The notes under the pieces: generated by a model
What the model was told of the DNA's origin: nothing
The model's database searches: none
The model's input: the letters and a program-made list of their open reading frames with translations, nothing else
Shown here: one piece after another, positions 24,351-32,941 of the stretch
How the letters are laid out: every line of letters starts with the position of its first letter
Position numbering within the stretch: position 1 is the stretch's first letter
Origin: Faecousia sp.
GTDB taxonomy: Bacteria > Bacillota > Clostridia > Oscillospirales > Oscillospiraceae
Reading direction: 5' to 3'
Assembly: GCA_029257715.1 (NCBI GenBank)
Contig: JARIAT010000074.1
Span: 1-59,665 of the forward strand
Length of the DNA: 59,665 nt
Program-made: the position numbers and the translations under genes

Positions 24351-25372
24351 TGGCTAAAATTGTAACTTTCGGCGAACTGATGCTGCGTCTGCAGCCCTAT
24401 GACTACCAGCGCTTCGTTCAGGCGGATTCCTTTGAAGCTACCTTCGGAGGCGGAGAGGCCAATGTTGCTGTCTCTCTGGCAAACTATGGCATGGATGCAG
24501 AGTTCGTGACCAAGCTGCCCGGCCATGCAATCGGCCAGATGGCTGTCAATTCCCTGCGCCGTTACGGTGTAGATACCCGCAAGATCGTCCGCGGCGGCGA
24601 CCGTGTCGGTATCTATTTCAATGAGAAGGGCGCTTCTCAGCGTCCCTCCGTTTGTATTTATGACCGGGCACATTCCGCAATCGCAGAGGCTACCACCTCC
24701 GATTTCGATTGGGACGCAATTTTTGAGGGCGTAGACTGGTTCCACTTCACCGGCATTACCCCCGCTCTGGGCGCCAATGTCGTTGAAATCTGCAAGGAGG
24801 CCTGCAAGGCCGCAAAGGCCCACGGTGTCACCATCTCCTGTGACCTCAACTACCGCGGAAAGCTCTGGACCCGTGCCGAAGCTCGCGAGGCGATGACTGA
24901 GCTGGCACAGTATATTGATGTGTGCATCTCCAATGAGGAGGACGCAAAGGATGTCTTCGGCATTGAGGCCGAGAACACCGACATCACCTCCGGCGCCCTC
25001 AACAAGGAAGGCTATAAGTCTGTTGCCCGTCAGCTGATGGAGAATTTCGGCTTTAAGAAGGTCGCCATCACCCTGCGGGAGTCCAAGTCCGCATTCGACA
25101 ACGACTGGAGCGCCATGCTCTATGACGGCGAAAGCTACTGCTTCTCCAAGCTCTATCACCTGCATATCATCGACCGAATCGGCGGCGGCGACTCCTTCGG
25201 CGGCGGTTTGATCTATGCACTGCTCAGCGGCAAGTCCAGCCAGGAGGCCATTGAGTTTGCAGTTGCAGCTTCTGCGCTGAAGCACTCCATCGGCGGAGAC
25301 TACAACCACGTCACTGTAGCTGAGGTCGAAAAGCTCGCCGGCGGCGACGGCAGCGGCCGTGTTCAGAGATAA
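24350..25372 (+). CDS. kdgK: 2-keto-3-deoxygluconate kinase (PfkB family)
   Basis: 340 residues. Phosphorylates KDG with ATP to KDPG, the substrate of the aldolase encoded just upstream. Seen: N-terminal VTFGELMLRLQP, GGGEANVAVSLA (PfkB signature 1) and near residue 280 GGGDSFGGGLIYALL, the PfkB signature 2 with the catalytic aspartate (first Gly-Ala replaced by Gly-Gly). The pair serves pectin, alginate or hexuronate breakdown products, although no uronate isomerase or dehydratase genes lie here. Substrate KDG is inferred from the aldolase. Confidence 0.88.
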   Translation: MAKIVTFGELMLRLQPYDYQRFVQADSFEATFGGGEANVAVSLANYGMDAEFVTKLPGHAIGQMAVNSLRRYGVDTRKIVRGGDRVGIYFNEKGASQRPSVCIYDRAHSAIAEATTSDFDWDAIFEGVDWFHFTGITPALGANVVEICKEACKAAKAHGVTISCDLNYRGKLWTRAEAREAMTELAQYIDVCISNEEDAKDVFGIEAENTDITSGALNKEGYKSVARQLMENFGFKKVAITLRESKSAFDNDWSAMLYDGESYCFSKLYHLHIIDRIGGGDSFGGGLIYALLSGKSSQEAIEFAVAASALKHSIGGDYNHVTVAEVEKLAGGDGSGRVQR

Positions 25373-25390
25373 ATATTCCCAAGCATTCAA

Positions 25391-25421
25391 TCCGCCCGGT
25401 GGACCCACCGGGCGGATTTTT
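25391..25421 (+). terminator. Terminator of eda-kdgK
   Basis: Strong GC stem TCCGCCCGGTGG/CCACCGGGCGGA and TTTTTC tail. Confidence 0.88.
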
Positions 25422-25434
25422 CATGTTCCCCGAC

Positions 25435-25463
25435 TTGACAGCCGAGCAAATCATCGATAAACT
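25435..25463 (+). promoter_or_regulatory. Sigma-A promoter of DUF362-DUF89
   Basis: TTGACA at 25435-25440, 17 bp, TAAACT at 25458-25463. Confidence 0.7.
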
Positions 25464-25491
25464 GAGTAGAGCGAATTTAGGAGGTTTTTTC

Positions 25492-26595
25492 ATGGCATCC
25501 AAAGTATATTTTACCGATTTCTGCACCGGTACCGGCGAATCCCTGCCGCAGAGATTGGCAAGGCTTGTAATGAGCGCCGGCTTCGACCAGATTGATTTTC
25601 AGGATAAATTTGTCGCAATCAAAATTCACTTCGGCGAACTGGGCAATCTTGCCTATCTGCGCCCGAACTATGCCAAAGTCATTGCGGATCTCGTCAAGGA
25701 TCTTGGCGGAAAGCCCTTCCTGACCGATGCAAACACCATGTATGTCGGTTCCCGAAAAAATGCGCTGGATCATCTGGAGACTGCCTATCTCAACGGCTTC
25801 TCCCCCTTCTCCACCGGCTGCCATATCCTGATTGCCGACGGACTCAAGGGCACAGATGACGTGGCAATTCCTGTCCGGGGCGGCGAATATGTCAAGCAGG
25901 CCTATATCGGTCGTGCCATCGCTGACGCAGATATCATCATTTCTCTCAATCATTTCAAGGGCCATGAGGAAGCGGGTTTCGGCGGCGCACTCAAAAATCT
26001 CGGAATGGGCTCCGGCTCCAATGAAGGCAAGCGGGATATGCACTCCGACGGCCGCCCTGTTGTGGATCGTGACAAGTGCGTCGGCTGCGGCGAATGTGCC
26101 AGAAACTGCGCCCATGACGGTCCTCAGATGGAAGACGGTATCATGCACATCAGCTGGTCTAACTGCATGGGCTGCGGCAGATGCCTCGACGCCTGCCCGG
26201 TAGGCGCCATTTCCCATGACGACTCCGAAGCCGTAAAAATGCTCAATTATAAAATTGCGGAGTATGCCAAGGCAGTTGTTGACGGAAAGCCCAATTTCCA
26301 CATCAATATGGTGCTCGATGTCAGTCCTTACTGTGACTGTCATCCCAGTAACGATCTGCCTATCGTTCCTGACGTGGGAATGTTTGCGTCCTTCGATCCG
26401 GTGGCACTGGATTTGGCCTGTGCCGATGCGGTCAACGCCCAGACGCCCATTCCTGCCTCCAAGCTGGGCCAGTCCGACCGGACAGGCATGGACAATCTGA
26501 CCGCCGATTTCCCCCACACCCAATGGAGAACCCAGATTACCCATGGCAGAAAAATCGGTCTGGGGGAAGACAGCTACGAGTTGGTGCGCGTATGA
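25492..26595 (+). CDS. DUF362 domain iron-sulfur protein
   Basis: 367 residues. N-terminal DUF362 domain (VAIKIHFGELGNLAYLRPNY, LTDANTMYVGSRKN, ISLNHFKGHEEAGFGGALKN) followed by two ferredoxin-type 4Fe-4S motifs: CVGCGECARNC and CMGCGRCLDAC, the second ending CPVGA. The C-terminal third returns to DUF362 (DVSPYCDCHPSNDLPIVPD, FDPVALDLACADAVN). The enzyme activity of this clostridial family is unknown; an electron-transfer role is inferred from the clusters. The start follows AGGAGG; an upstream in-frame ATG lies inside the promoter. The DUF89 gene overlaps its stop (ATGA). Confidence 0.85.
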   Translation: MASKVYFTDFCTGTGESLPQRLARLVMSAGFDQIDFQDKFVAIKIHFGELGNLAYLRPNYAKVIADLVKDLGGKPFLTDANTMYVGSRKNALDHLETAYLNGFSPFSTGCHILIADGLKGTDDVAIPVRGGEYVKQAYIGRAIADADIIISLNHFKGHEEAGFGGALKNLGMGSGSNEGKRDMHSDGRPVVDRDKCVGCGECARNCAHDGPQMEDGIMHISWSNCMGCGRCLDACPVGAISHDDSEAVKMLNYKIAEYAKAVVDGKPNFHINMVLDVSPYCDCHPSNDLPIVPDVGMFASFDPVALDLACADAVNAQTPIPASKLGQSDRTGMDNLTADFPHTQWRTQITHGRKIGLGEDSYELVRV

Positions 26596-27467
26596 GATTA
26601 AATGCTGAATGTATCGAATGTCTGATGCGCAGACATCTTAAAACCGCTCGGCTTCACGGCACTGAGGAACAGGTAACCGCTTTTGCCCGGGATCTGATGC
26701 GTCTGCTGGCAGACGGTCCGCAGGAGGCTTCCTCCCCCTACTATACCCCCATGATTTCCCGGCTTTTTACGAAACACTTCGGTCTGGCCGAAGACCGCTT
26801 CCGTCAGGAAAAGGAGGATTCCAACCGCTTTGTCATAGCCCGTCTCGATGCCATCCGGCAGCAGGTTTCGGCGGCGGAGGACCCCCTGTATGCTGCCATT
26901 CAAATGGCAATTTTGGGAAATTATATCGACTTTTCGGCACTTCAGGGGGAAGTCAGCTTTGAAAAATTGGACGCCATGCTTGCCTCATCGAACCAGATTG
27001 AGGTGGATCGGGAGGTTTACGCCTGTCTGCGCCGGGATCTGGAGCAGGCCAGCAGCCTCCTCTACCTGACGGATAATGCCGGAGAGATCGGTTTTGACCG
27101 AGTTCTTGCTGAGGAGATTCAGCGGCAGTTCCCCGATATTTCCATCACATTCTGCGTGCGAGGCGGACCTGCCCAGAACGATGCCACCCGGGAAGATGCC
27201 GCCATTGTCGGAATTCCCTTCCCTGTCATCGACAACGGCAGCCGAATTCCGGGAACGGTGCTTTCCGAGGCCAGTGAAGAACTGCTGTATGCCATGGAGA
27301 CTGCCGATGTTGTTCTTTCCAAAGGTCAGGCAAATGTGGAAACTCTGTTGGAAAGCAGTCATCACAGCAATCTCTATTATCTCTTTCTCATCAAATGCGA
27401 CCGTTTTATGGATTATTTCAAACGTGAAAAGCTTACGCCCATGCTGGTGCATGACAACCGAAAATAA
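26592..27467 (+). CDS. DUF89/ARMT1-family damage-control phosphatase-like protein
   Basis: 291 residues. Members are metal-dependent phosphatases acting on damaged sugar or cofactor phosphates. Diagnostic elements: N-terminal AECIECLMRRH, LYLTDNAGEIGFDRVLAEEI with the metal-ligand D-N pair, and VLSKGQANVETL near the end. It starts in an ATGA overlap with the DUF362 gene and is followed by a strong terminator, so the two form a defined operon. The substrate is unknown; the iron-sulfur partner suggests metabolite repair or an anaerobic pathway, which is inference. Confidence 0.85.
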   Translation: MRLNAECIECLMRRHLKTARLHGTEEQVTAFARDLMRLLADGPQEASSPYYTPMISRLFTKHFGLAEDRFRQEKEDSNRFVIARLDAIRQQVSAAEDPLYAAIQMAILGNYIDFSALQGEVSFEKLDAMLASSNQIEVDREVYACLRRDLEQASSLLYLTDNAGEIGFDRVLAEEIQRQFPDISITFCVRGGPAQNDATREDAAIVGIPFPVIDNGSRIPGTVLSEASEELLYAMETADVVLSKGQANVETLLESSHHSNLYYLFLIKCDRFMDYFKREKLTPMLVHDNRK

Positions 27468-27472
27468 CCGTA

Positions 27473-27504
27473 AAAAGCCGCCGATTCTGAGAATCGGCGG
27501 TTTT
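27473..27504 (+). terminator. Terminator of DUF362-DUF89
   Basis: GCCGCCGATTCT/AGAATCGGCGG stem flanked by A and T runs. Confidence 0.88.
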
Positions 27505-27515
27505 CCACAGCTGGA

Positions 27516-27544
27516 TTGCAAAGTTGTTGATTCCATGCTATGAT
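27516..27544 (+). promoter_or_regulatory. Sigma-A promoter of the zinc-ribbon gene
   Basis: TTGCAA at 27516-27521, 17 bp, TATGAT at 27539-27544. Confidence 0.6.
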
Positions 27545-27582
27545 GATACCAGATCAGTTTCCCGACAGAAAGGAGTATCACC

Positions 27583-27888
27583 ATGAATTATTGCATCAAC
27601 TGCCGCCGTCTGACAGCGCAATCCCTCTGCCCCTGGTGCCATGCCGAAAATCTGAAGGAAGTTCAGGCGGCAGACTACTGTCTTTTGACTGAAAAGGAAG
27701 AAATGTGGGCCAAGATGCTTGAGCAGGTTTTGACGGATCATTCCGTTTCCTTCACTGCTCTGCCTGTGTTTGGTGCTGCTCTCGCACTGCGGGGCGGTGC
27801 GGTGGAACGCAGGAAAATTTATGTTCCGTACAGCCAATGGGATCATGCCGTTGAACTTCTGAAGGAAACCTTTCCCGAAGATCCGTAA
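27583..27888 (+). CDS. Small zinc-ribbon/DUF2007-like protein
   Basis: 101 residues. N-terminal zinc ribbon C4-x2-C7...C16-x2-C19 (MNYCINCRRL, LCPWCHAEN), then a ferredoxin-like fold segment (DYCLLTEKEEMWAKMLEQVL, YVPYSQWDHAVELLKE) resembling the putative signal-transducing DUF2007 domain. Good ribosome site (AAAGGAG). The function is unknown. It is monocistronic, between its own promoter and a hairpin. Confidence 0.72.
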   Translation: MNYCINCRRLTAQSLCPWCHAENLKEVQAADYCLLTEKEEMWAKMLEQVLTDHSVSFTALPVFGAALALRGGAVERRKIYVPYSQWDHAVELLKETFPEDP

Positions 27889-27891
27889 CCG

Positions 27892-27920
27892 CTCGGGGCC
27901 GCATTTAGCGGTCCCGAGTT
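27892..27920 (+). terminator. Hairpin after the zinc-ribbon gene
   Basis: CTCGGGGCCGC/GCGGTCCCGAG stem with only a short T run; a weak terminator. Confidence 0.6.
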
Positions 27921-27966
27921 TCGATTCTGTCCGTCCTAACGGTCTAAAAAATTCCCGATTTTAACG

Positions 27967-27995
27967 AAAAACCACCGCCTGAGCGGTGGTTTTTA
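27967..27995. terminator. Bidirectional terminator hairpin
   Basis: AAAAACCACCGC/GCGGTGGTTTTT with a 4-nt loop and A/T flanks, between the zinc-ribbon gene and the leftward tRNA pair. Confidence 0.85.
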
Positions 27996-28000
27996 CACGC

Positions 28001-28033
28001 AAAAAAGCAGATACCCAAATAGGTATCTGCTTT
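28001..28033 (-). terminator. Terminator of the tRNA-Gln/tRNA-Lys operon
   Basis: 12-bp stem (28004-28015 with 28022-28033). On the minus strand it is followed by a T run, 2 bases after the CCA of tRNA-Lys. Confidence 0.88.
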
Positions 28034-28034
28034 C

Positions 28035-28110
28035 TGGTGACCCGCCGGGGATTCGAACCCCGGACCCACTGCTTAAAAGGCAGTTGCTCTACCGACTGAG
28101 CTAGCGGATC
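28035..28110 (-). tRNA. tRNA-Lys (anticodon TTT)
   Basis: 76 nt on the minus strand. Acceptor stem GATCCGC/GCGGGTC, anticodon loop CTTTTAA, TTCGAATC T-loop and CCA encoded. Second gene of a two-tRNA operon. Confidence 0.95.
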
Positions 28111-28113
28111 AGG

Positions 28114-28188
28114 TGGCTGGGATGGCCGGATTTGAACCGACGAATGCCAGAGTCAAAGTCTGGTGCCTTACCGCTTGGCGACATCCCA
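28114..28188 (-). tRNA. tRNA-Gln (anticodon TTG)
   Basis: 75 nt on the minus strand. 5' TGGGATG pairs with CATCCCA, anticodon loop CTTTGAC, TTCAAATC T-loop and CCA encoded. Only 3 bases separate it from tRNA-Lys, so both come from one transcript. Confidence 0.95.
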
Positions 28189-28223
28189 ATAAACAATGTA
28201 CCCTTGACTCGGACACACGGGGT

Positions 28224-28252
28224 ATTATAGCACAGAGATTTCAATTTGGCAA
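28224..28252 (-). promoter_or_regulatory. Promoter of the tRNA-Gln/tRNA-Lys operon
   Basis: On the minus strand TTGCCA (28252-28247), 17 bp, TATAAT (28229-28224). The AT-rich stretch from here to 28380 shows nothing further. Confidence 0.8.
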
Positions 28253-28380
28253 TAGTTTTTTATCGTTTTTCTCGAATTATTTTTTGAAAAACAATCTGTT
28301 TTTTCAATAGTTTTTGTGTTTTAGGAACTTTTTTATGTCTTAACCCAGCGTTTTCACCGTTTTTTTATATATTTTTAATA

Positions 28381-28409
28381 TTGTAAAGCATTTTCCATAG
28401 TGATATAAT
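28381..28409 (+). promoter_or_regulatory. Sigma-A promoter of the nucleotide-sugar dehydratase gene
   Basis: TTGTAA at 28381-28386, 17 bp, TATAAT at 28404-28409. Confidence 0.65.
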
Positions 28410-28462
28410 ACCACCGTCATTCAACGAAGAAATCTTAATACTTTGTAAGGAAGTAATTTATT

Positions 28463-30343
28463 ATGACAATGCTAACAAAAAACAAACAGCAAGGTTCCTA
28501 TCTCAAGAAAGCCTTCATCATCGGCGTATTGGATCTCCTGTGCATCTTTCTGTCCTACGCCGCAGCCCTGTGGTTCAAATATGACTTTCGGTTCAGTTTG
28601 ATTCCGGAAATCTATATGGACACATTTCTGGTGTCGATTCTGCCTTGGGCCGCCATTTCCATCGCCGTATTTGCTCTGTTCGGTCTATACAACAGCGTCT
28701 GGAGCTTTGTCAGCGTGGATGAGCTTGTCCGCATTATCTGCGCCTATACGGTGCTCGCTGTGATTGAATTTGCAGCTGCCGCTTTCTTCCCCGTTACCAT
28801 GCCCCTGAGTTATCTGATTCTCGGCCTGATTTTCAGCTTTCTCACAACCGTTGTTCTGCGGTTCTCCTACCGCCTTCTGCGGAATTTCCGGGCCCAGATC
28901 TCTCGATTCGGAACGACCGCCGTTCAGGAAAATATCATGCTGATCGGTGCCGGCGAAGCAGGAAAAACCCTGCTCAACGAGCTGCAAAACAGCGACCATA
29001 TCCATAACAGCAATGTGGTCTGTGTCATTGACGACAACCCCTGCAAGCGCCATAAGCGTCTGTGCGGAGTTCCTATTGTGGGTGACCGCAGCGCCATTCC
29101 CGAAGCGGTGGAAAAATATCACATTCAGCGCATCATCTACGCCATCCCCACCAGCTCTGCACAGACCCGCAAGGAAATTCTTGCAATCTGCGCCTCTACC
29201 AACTGCCCGGTTCAGGTGCTGCCCGGTATTTATCAGCTGGTCAACGGAGATGTGAGCGTCAGCAAGCTGCGCAAGGTCGATGTGCAGGATCTTCTTGGTC
29301 GTGATCCGATTCATGTCCGGCTTGACGAAATTTTCAACTATATCTCCGGCAAGGTCGTCATGGTTACCGGCGGCGGCGGTTCCATCGGCAGCGAGCTTTG
29401 CCGTCAGATCGCCCGGGCAAATCCCAAACAACTGATTATTTTTGATATTTATGAGAATAATGCTTACGATATTCAGCAGGAACTGAAGCATGACTATCCG
29501 GAGCTGGATCTTGTTACACTCATCGGCTCTGTGCGGAACACCTCTCGTCTGGAAGTCGTCATGAGTCAGTATCGGCCTGATCTCCTGTTCCATGCCGCAG
29601 CCCACAAACACGTTCCCCTCATGGAGGACAGCCCCAACGAAGCCATCAAAAATAATGTCTTCGGTACATATAAAATGGCAAAATTCGCCGCAAAATACGG
29701 CGTCAAGCGCTTTGTCCTGATCTCCACCGATAAGGCTGTCAATCCCACCAGCCTGATGGGTGCCAGCAAGCGGCTGTGTGAAATGGTTGTGCAGATGATG
29801 AATCGGGAATCCGAAACCGAATTTGTGGCTGTACGGTTCGGCAATGTCCTTGGTTCCAATGGTTCCGTCATTCCCCTGTTTAAAAAGCAGATTGAAGAAG
29901 GCGGTCCCGTCACCGTTACCCACCCCGATATCATTCGCTATTTCATGACGATTCCCGAAGCTGTCAGTCTGGTGCTTCGGGCCGGATACTACGCCAAGGG
30001 CGGTGAGATTTTCATTCTTGATATGGGCGAGCCTGTCAAGATTGACGATATGGCCCGTAATCTCATCCGGCTGTCCGGCTTTGAGCCTGATGTGGATATC
30101 AAGATCAAGTATACCGGCCTGCGTCCCGGTGAAAAGCTCTATGAGGAGCTGCTGATGAAGGAAGAGGGACTTCAGGAGACGGATAACAAGCTTATTCATA
30201 TCGGCAAGCCTATCGAAATGGACGATGAGCAGTTCAAGAAACAGCTGGATCGTCTGAAGGCTGCGTGCGATGACGAGATTCCCAACATGAAAGAGCTGGT
30301 GTCCGAAATCATTCCCACCTATCACATTACCGCAAATGTATGA
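28463..30343 (+). CDS. Membrane nucleoside-diphosphate-sugar 4,6-dehydratase (PglF/CapD/WbpM type)
   Basis: 626 residues. Four N-terminal membrane helices (residues ~15-135), a first Rossmann-like domain (IMLIGAGEAGKTLLNEL near 155), then the catalytic short-chain dehydrogenase domain: MVTGGGGSIGSELCRQIA near 295, HAAAHKHVPLME, ISTDKAVNPTSLMGASKR near 430 and FGNVLGSNGSVIP. TDK in place of the usual SYK triad marks 4,6-dehydratases acting on UDP-GlcNAc or a related sugar. Product: the 4-keto-6-deoxy sugar for glycan or glycoprotein synthesis. No glycan cluster adjoins it, unusual for the family. GC-rich, own promoter. Confidence 0.9.
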   Translation: MTMLTKNKQQGSYLKKAFIIGVLDLLCIFLSYAAALWFKYDFRFSLIPEIYMDTFLVSILPWAAISIAVFALFGLYNSVWSFVSVDELVRIICAYTVLAVIEFAAAAFFPVTMPLSYLILGLIFSFLTTVVLRFSYRLLRNFRAQISRFGTTAVQENIMLIGAGEAGKTLLNELQNSDHIHNSNVVCVIDDNPCKRHKRLCGVPIVGDRSAIPEAVEKYHIQRIIYAIPTSSAQTRKEILAICASTNCPVQVLPGIYQLVNGDVSVSKLRKVDVQDLLGRDPIHVRLDEIFNYISGKVVMVTGGGGSIGSELCRQIARANPKQLIIFDIYENNAYDIQQELKHDYPELDLVTLIGSVRNTSRLEVVMSQYRPDLLFHAAAHKHVPLMEDSPNEAIKNNVFGTYKMAKFAAKYGVKRFVLISTDKAVNPTSLMGASKRLCEMVVQMMNRESETEFVAVRFGNVLGSNGSVIPLFKKQIEEGGPVTVTHPDIIRYFMTIPEAVSLVLRAGYYAKGGEIFILDMGEPVKIDDMARNLIRLSGFEPDVDIKIKYTGLRPGEKLYEELLMKEEGLQETDNKLIHIGKPIEMDDEQFKKQLDRLKAACDDEIPNMKELVSEIIPTYHITANV

Positions 30344-30348
30344 CCAGT

Positions 30349-30373
30349 TTCCCCGGAGCTTTTCTCCGGGGAA
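30349..30373 (+). terminator. Hairpin after the dehydratase gene
   Basis: TTCCCCGGAG/CTCCGGGGAA stem, weak T run. Confidence 0.65.
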
Positions 30374-30425
30374 TTGTCATTTCTTCCATTTTTTCTAAAA
30401 AACCTGAGATTCTGTGCCGGAATTG

Positions 30426-30454
30426 TTGATTTTAATTTTTAAATATGTTATAAA
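30426..30454 (+). promoter_or_regulatory. Sigma-A promoter of typA
   Basis: TTGATT at 30426-30431, 17 bp, TATAAA at 30449-30454. Confidence 0.65.
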
Positions 30455-30507
30455 TACAAGTTGTTAGATTATCTAGAGAATTTCCGTCGTAAAGGAGACG
30501 TTATCCG

Positions 30508-32343
30508 ATGCCTAAACAGGAAAATATTCGTAATATTGCGATCATCGCCCACGTTGACCATGGCAAGACCACTCTGGTTGACGAAATGCTGAAGCAGGGC
30601 GGCATCTACCGTGAAAATCAGGCCACTGTGGACCGTGTTATGGACTCCGGAGATCTGGAGCGTGAACGCGGCATCACCATTTTGGCAAAGAACACTTCTA
30701 TCTACTATAAGGACACCAAAATCAACATCATCGACACCCCGGGTCACGCAGACTTCGGCGGTGAGGTTGAGCGTATTCTGAAGATGGTTAACGGCGTTAT
30801 TCTGCTGGTTGATGCCGCAGAAGGCCCCATGCCTCAGACCCGCTTTGTGCTTCAGAAGGCACTGGAGCTTGGCCACAAGGTCATTGTCGCCGTTAACAAG
30901 GTCGATAAGCCCGATGCCCGTGTCCACGAGGTCATGGACGAGGTTCTGGAGCTGCTGCTGGATCTCGACGCAACCGACGATCAGTTCAACTCCCCCACCG
31001 TCTTCTGCTCCGGCAGACAGGGTACCGCATCCTATGGCCCCGATGAGGCCGGCACCGATCTCGTCCCCCTGTTTGAGACGATTGTCAACTATATCGATCC
31101 CCCCAAGGGCGATGAAAACGCACCCCTGCAGCTGCTGGTTTCCTCCATCGACTATAATGAATACGTCGGCCGAATTGCTGTTGGCCGGATTGAGCGCGGC
31201 AGCATCAAGGTCAATCAGGAAGTCATGATCTGTGACTACCATGATCCCGAATTCAAGCAGAAGGCAAAGGTCGTTGCCCTGTATGAATATGACGGTCTGG
31301 GCAAAAACCCCATCCAGACTGCCAGCGCCGGCGAAATCGTCGCCCTGTCCGGCATCGCAGACATCACCATCGGCCGCACCATCTGCGCTCCCGATGCGGT
31401 GGAGGCACTTCCCTTTGTCAAGATTTCCGAGCCTACCATCGAAATGACCTTTGCGGTCAACGATTCTCCCTTTGCCGGTAAGGAAGGCAAGTTTGTCACC
31501 TCCAGAAACCTCCGTGACCGTCTGGAGAAGGAACTGATGAAGGACGTGTCCCTCCGTGTCACCGAGCAGGGCACCGACTCGTTCAATGTTGCCGGCCGCG
31601 GTGAAATGCACCTGTCCATTCTGATGGAGACCATGCGCCGGGAAGGCTATGAGTTCTCCGTCTCCACACCCAGAGTTCTGACCCGTGAAATCGACGGCAA
31701 GCTCTGCGAGCCTATCGAGCGCATGGTTGCTGACGTTCCCGAGGACTGCATGGGCGCTGTCATCGAGAAAATGGGCCGCCGCAAGGGCGACCTGCTGGGC
31801 ATGACTCCCGTGGGCAACCGCTACCGTCTGGAGTTCAAGGTCCCCTCCAGAGGTCTGTTCGGCTACCGCAGCGAGTTCCTGACCGATACCCGCGGCGAGG
31901 GCATTATGTCCTCCGTCCTTGACAGCTACGCTCCCATGAAGGGCGAAATCGAGCGCCGTCTTGTGGGCAGCCTCATCGCCTTTGAAACCGGCGAGGCCTG
32001 CGCCTACGGTCTGGCCGCCGCTCAGGAGCGGGGTGCGCTGTTCATCGGTTCCGGTACACCTGTCTATGCCGGCATGGTTGTCGGTATTTGCAGCCGCAAC
32101 GAGGATATGACCGTCAATGTCTGCAAGAAAAAGCAGCTGACCAATATGCGTGCCGCCGGCTCTGATGACGCCGTCCGCCTCATCACCCCCAGAAACTACT
32201 CTCTGGAGCAGTGCCTGGAGTTCTTGGCTGACGATGAGCTGCTGGAGTGCACACCCAAGAGTCTTCGAATCCGCAAGCGTGAGCTGGATCACGGTCTGCG
32301 TATGCGCCAGCTGATGAAAAAGCGTGCGCAGGAGCAGCAGTAA
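30508..32343 (+). CDS. typA: Ribosome-associated GTPase TypA/BipA
   Basis: 611 residues, full length. Translational GTPase that helps 50S assembly and growth under stress. G1 AHVDHGKTTL at residues 13-22, switch I with GDLERERGITILAKN, G3 DTPGHADFGG and G4 NKVDKPDA, then domain II (VGRIAVGRIERGSIKVNQ), EF-G-like domains III/V (GRGEMHLSILMETMRREGYE) and the TypA-specific C-terminal domain (KKKQLTNMRAAGSDDAVRL). The start follows AAAGGAGACG. Monocistronic. Confidence 0.97.
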   Translation: MPKQENIRNIAIIAHVDHGKTTLVDEMLKQGGIYRENQATVDRVMDSGDLERERGITILAKNTSIYYKDTKINIIDTPGHADFGGEVERILKMVNGVILLVDAAEGPMPQTRFVLQKALELGHKVIVAVNKVDKPDARVHEVMDEVLELLLDLDATDDQFNSPTVFCSGRQGTASYGPDEAGTDLVPLFETIVNYIDPPKGDENAPLQLLVSSIDYNEYVGRIAVGRIERGSIKVNQEVMICDYHDPEFKQKAKVVALYEYDGLGKNPIQTASAGEIVALSGIADITIGRTICAPDAVEALPFVKISEPTIEMTFAVNDSPFAGKEGKFVTSRNLRDRLEKELMKDVSLRVTEQGTDSFNVAGRGEMHLSILMETMRREGYEFSVSTPRVLTREIDGKLCEPIERMVADVPEDCMGAVIEKMGRRKGDLLGMTPVGNRYRLEFKVPSRGLFGYRSEFLTDTRGEGIMSSVLDSYAPMKGEIERRLVGSLIAFETGEACAYGLAAAQERGALFIGSGTPVYAGMVVGICSRNEDMTVNVCKKKQLTNMRAAGSDDAVRLITPRNYSLEQCLEFLADDELLECTPKSLRIRKRELDHGLRMRQLMKKRAQEQQ

Positions 32344-32365
32344 TTTCTGAAATTGTGAACCATCC

Positions 32366-32402
32366 TCGGCAGCACCCGAATTCGGGTGCTGCCGATTTTT
32401 AT
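32366..32402 (+). terminator. Terminator of typA
   Basis: Perfect 30-base palindrome centred at 32380/32381 (15 bp per arm), followed by TTTTTATTTT. Confidence 0.9.
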
Positions 32403-32420
32403 TTTCGGGAAATTCAGACA

Positions 32421-32449
32421 TTGCGATATCTTTTTTCCGAATATATGAT
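32421..32449 (+). promoter_or_regulatory. Surviving promoter of the pseudogene
   Basis: TTGCGA at 32421-32426, 17 bp, TATGAT at 32444-32449. Confidence 0.5.
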
Positions 32450-32493
32450 ACAATTCATATCACAAAACTCGGACAAAAAGGAGATGAAGTGTC

Positions 32494-32788
32494 TTGAAAA
32501 TACATATTATCGGGTGCAGTGGTTCCAAGATGCTGATTTGATCTATGTTCTGGATATGCCCAAGTATTTATATGTCAGCAGGATTCTGAGGCGATCCATA
32601 AAAAGGCTTCTCGGAATCGAAAAAGGAAAAAAGAAACTCTGAAATCCGTCGTGAATCTTATCAAATGGACAGAGACATTTCAAAATCAGAATCTAAAAGA
32701 AATCAAGGCAATCTTAGAACAATACGAAAATAAAGTTGTGTGGATCTCGTCTAAAAAAGCGGTAAAGGACATCATGCGCAATGCGTGA
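32494..32788 (+). pseudogene. Remnant of a P-loop nucleoside kinase-like (FlaR/topology modulation type) gene
   Basis: Starts at a TTG after AAAAGGAG: the first codons read KIHIIGCSGS, the beginning of a Walker A motif, which then ends abruptly where GKST should follow. In the next frame the sequence continues DADLIYVLDMPKYL and YVSRILRRSIKRLLG, and in a third frame NLIKWTETFQNQNLKE and ENKVVWISSKKAVKDIM to a TGA. These pieces follow the order of small adenylate kinase-like proteins annotated as DNA topology modulation protein. Most of the middle is deleted and two frame changes separate the parts. Promoter, ribosome site and terminator persist, so decay is recent. AT-richer than its neighbours. 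Confidence 0.75.
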
Positions 32789-32832
32789 CAGAATCTCTTA
32801 CGGTAAGCTGATCCTGAAATTCTCGTTTTATG

Positions 32833-32863
32833 AACACGGCCCTTGCGAGGGCTGTGTTTTTTA
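32833..32863 (+). terminator. Terminator after the pseudogene
   Basis: AACACGGCCCT/AGGGCTGTGTT hairpin and a TTTTATTT tail. Confidence 0.8.
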
Positions 32864-32941
32864 TTTCCTGAAAAAAATTCTGATTTGGGACCGTGAAATT
32901 TCATGATTTTTCGAAAAAAACCCTCTTTATTGCCGCAAGCT

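Noticed and set aside
32355..32642. 95-residue open frame across the typA terminator
   Set aside because: Its first half is terminator and promoter sequence; only the later part is meaningful, as one frame of the kinase-like pseudogene.
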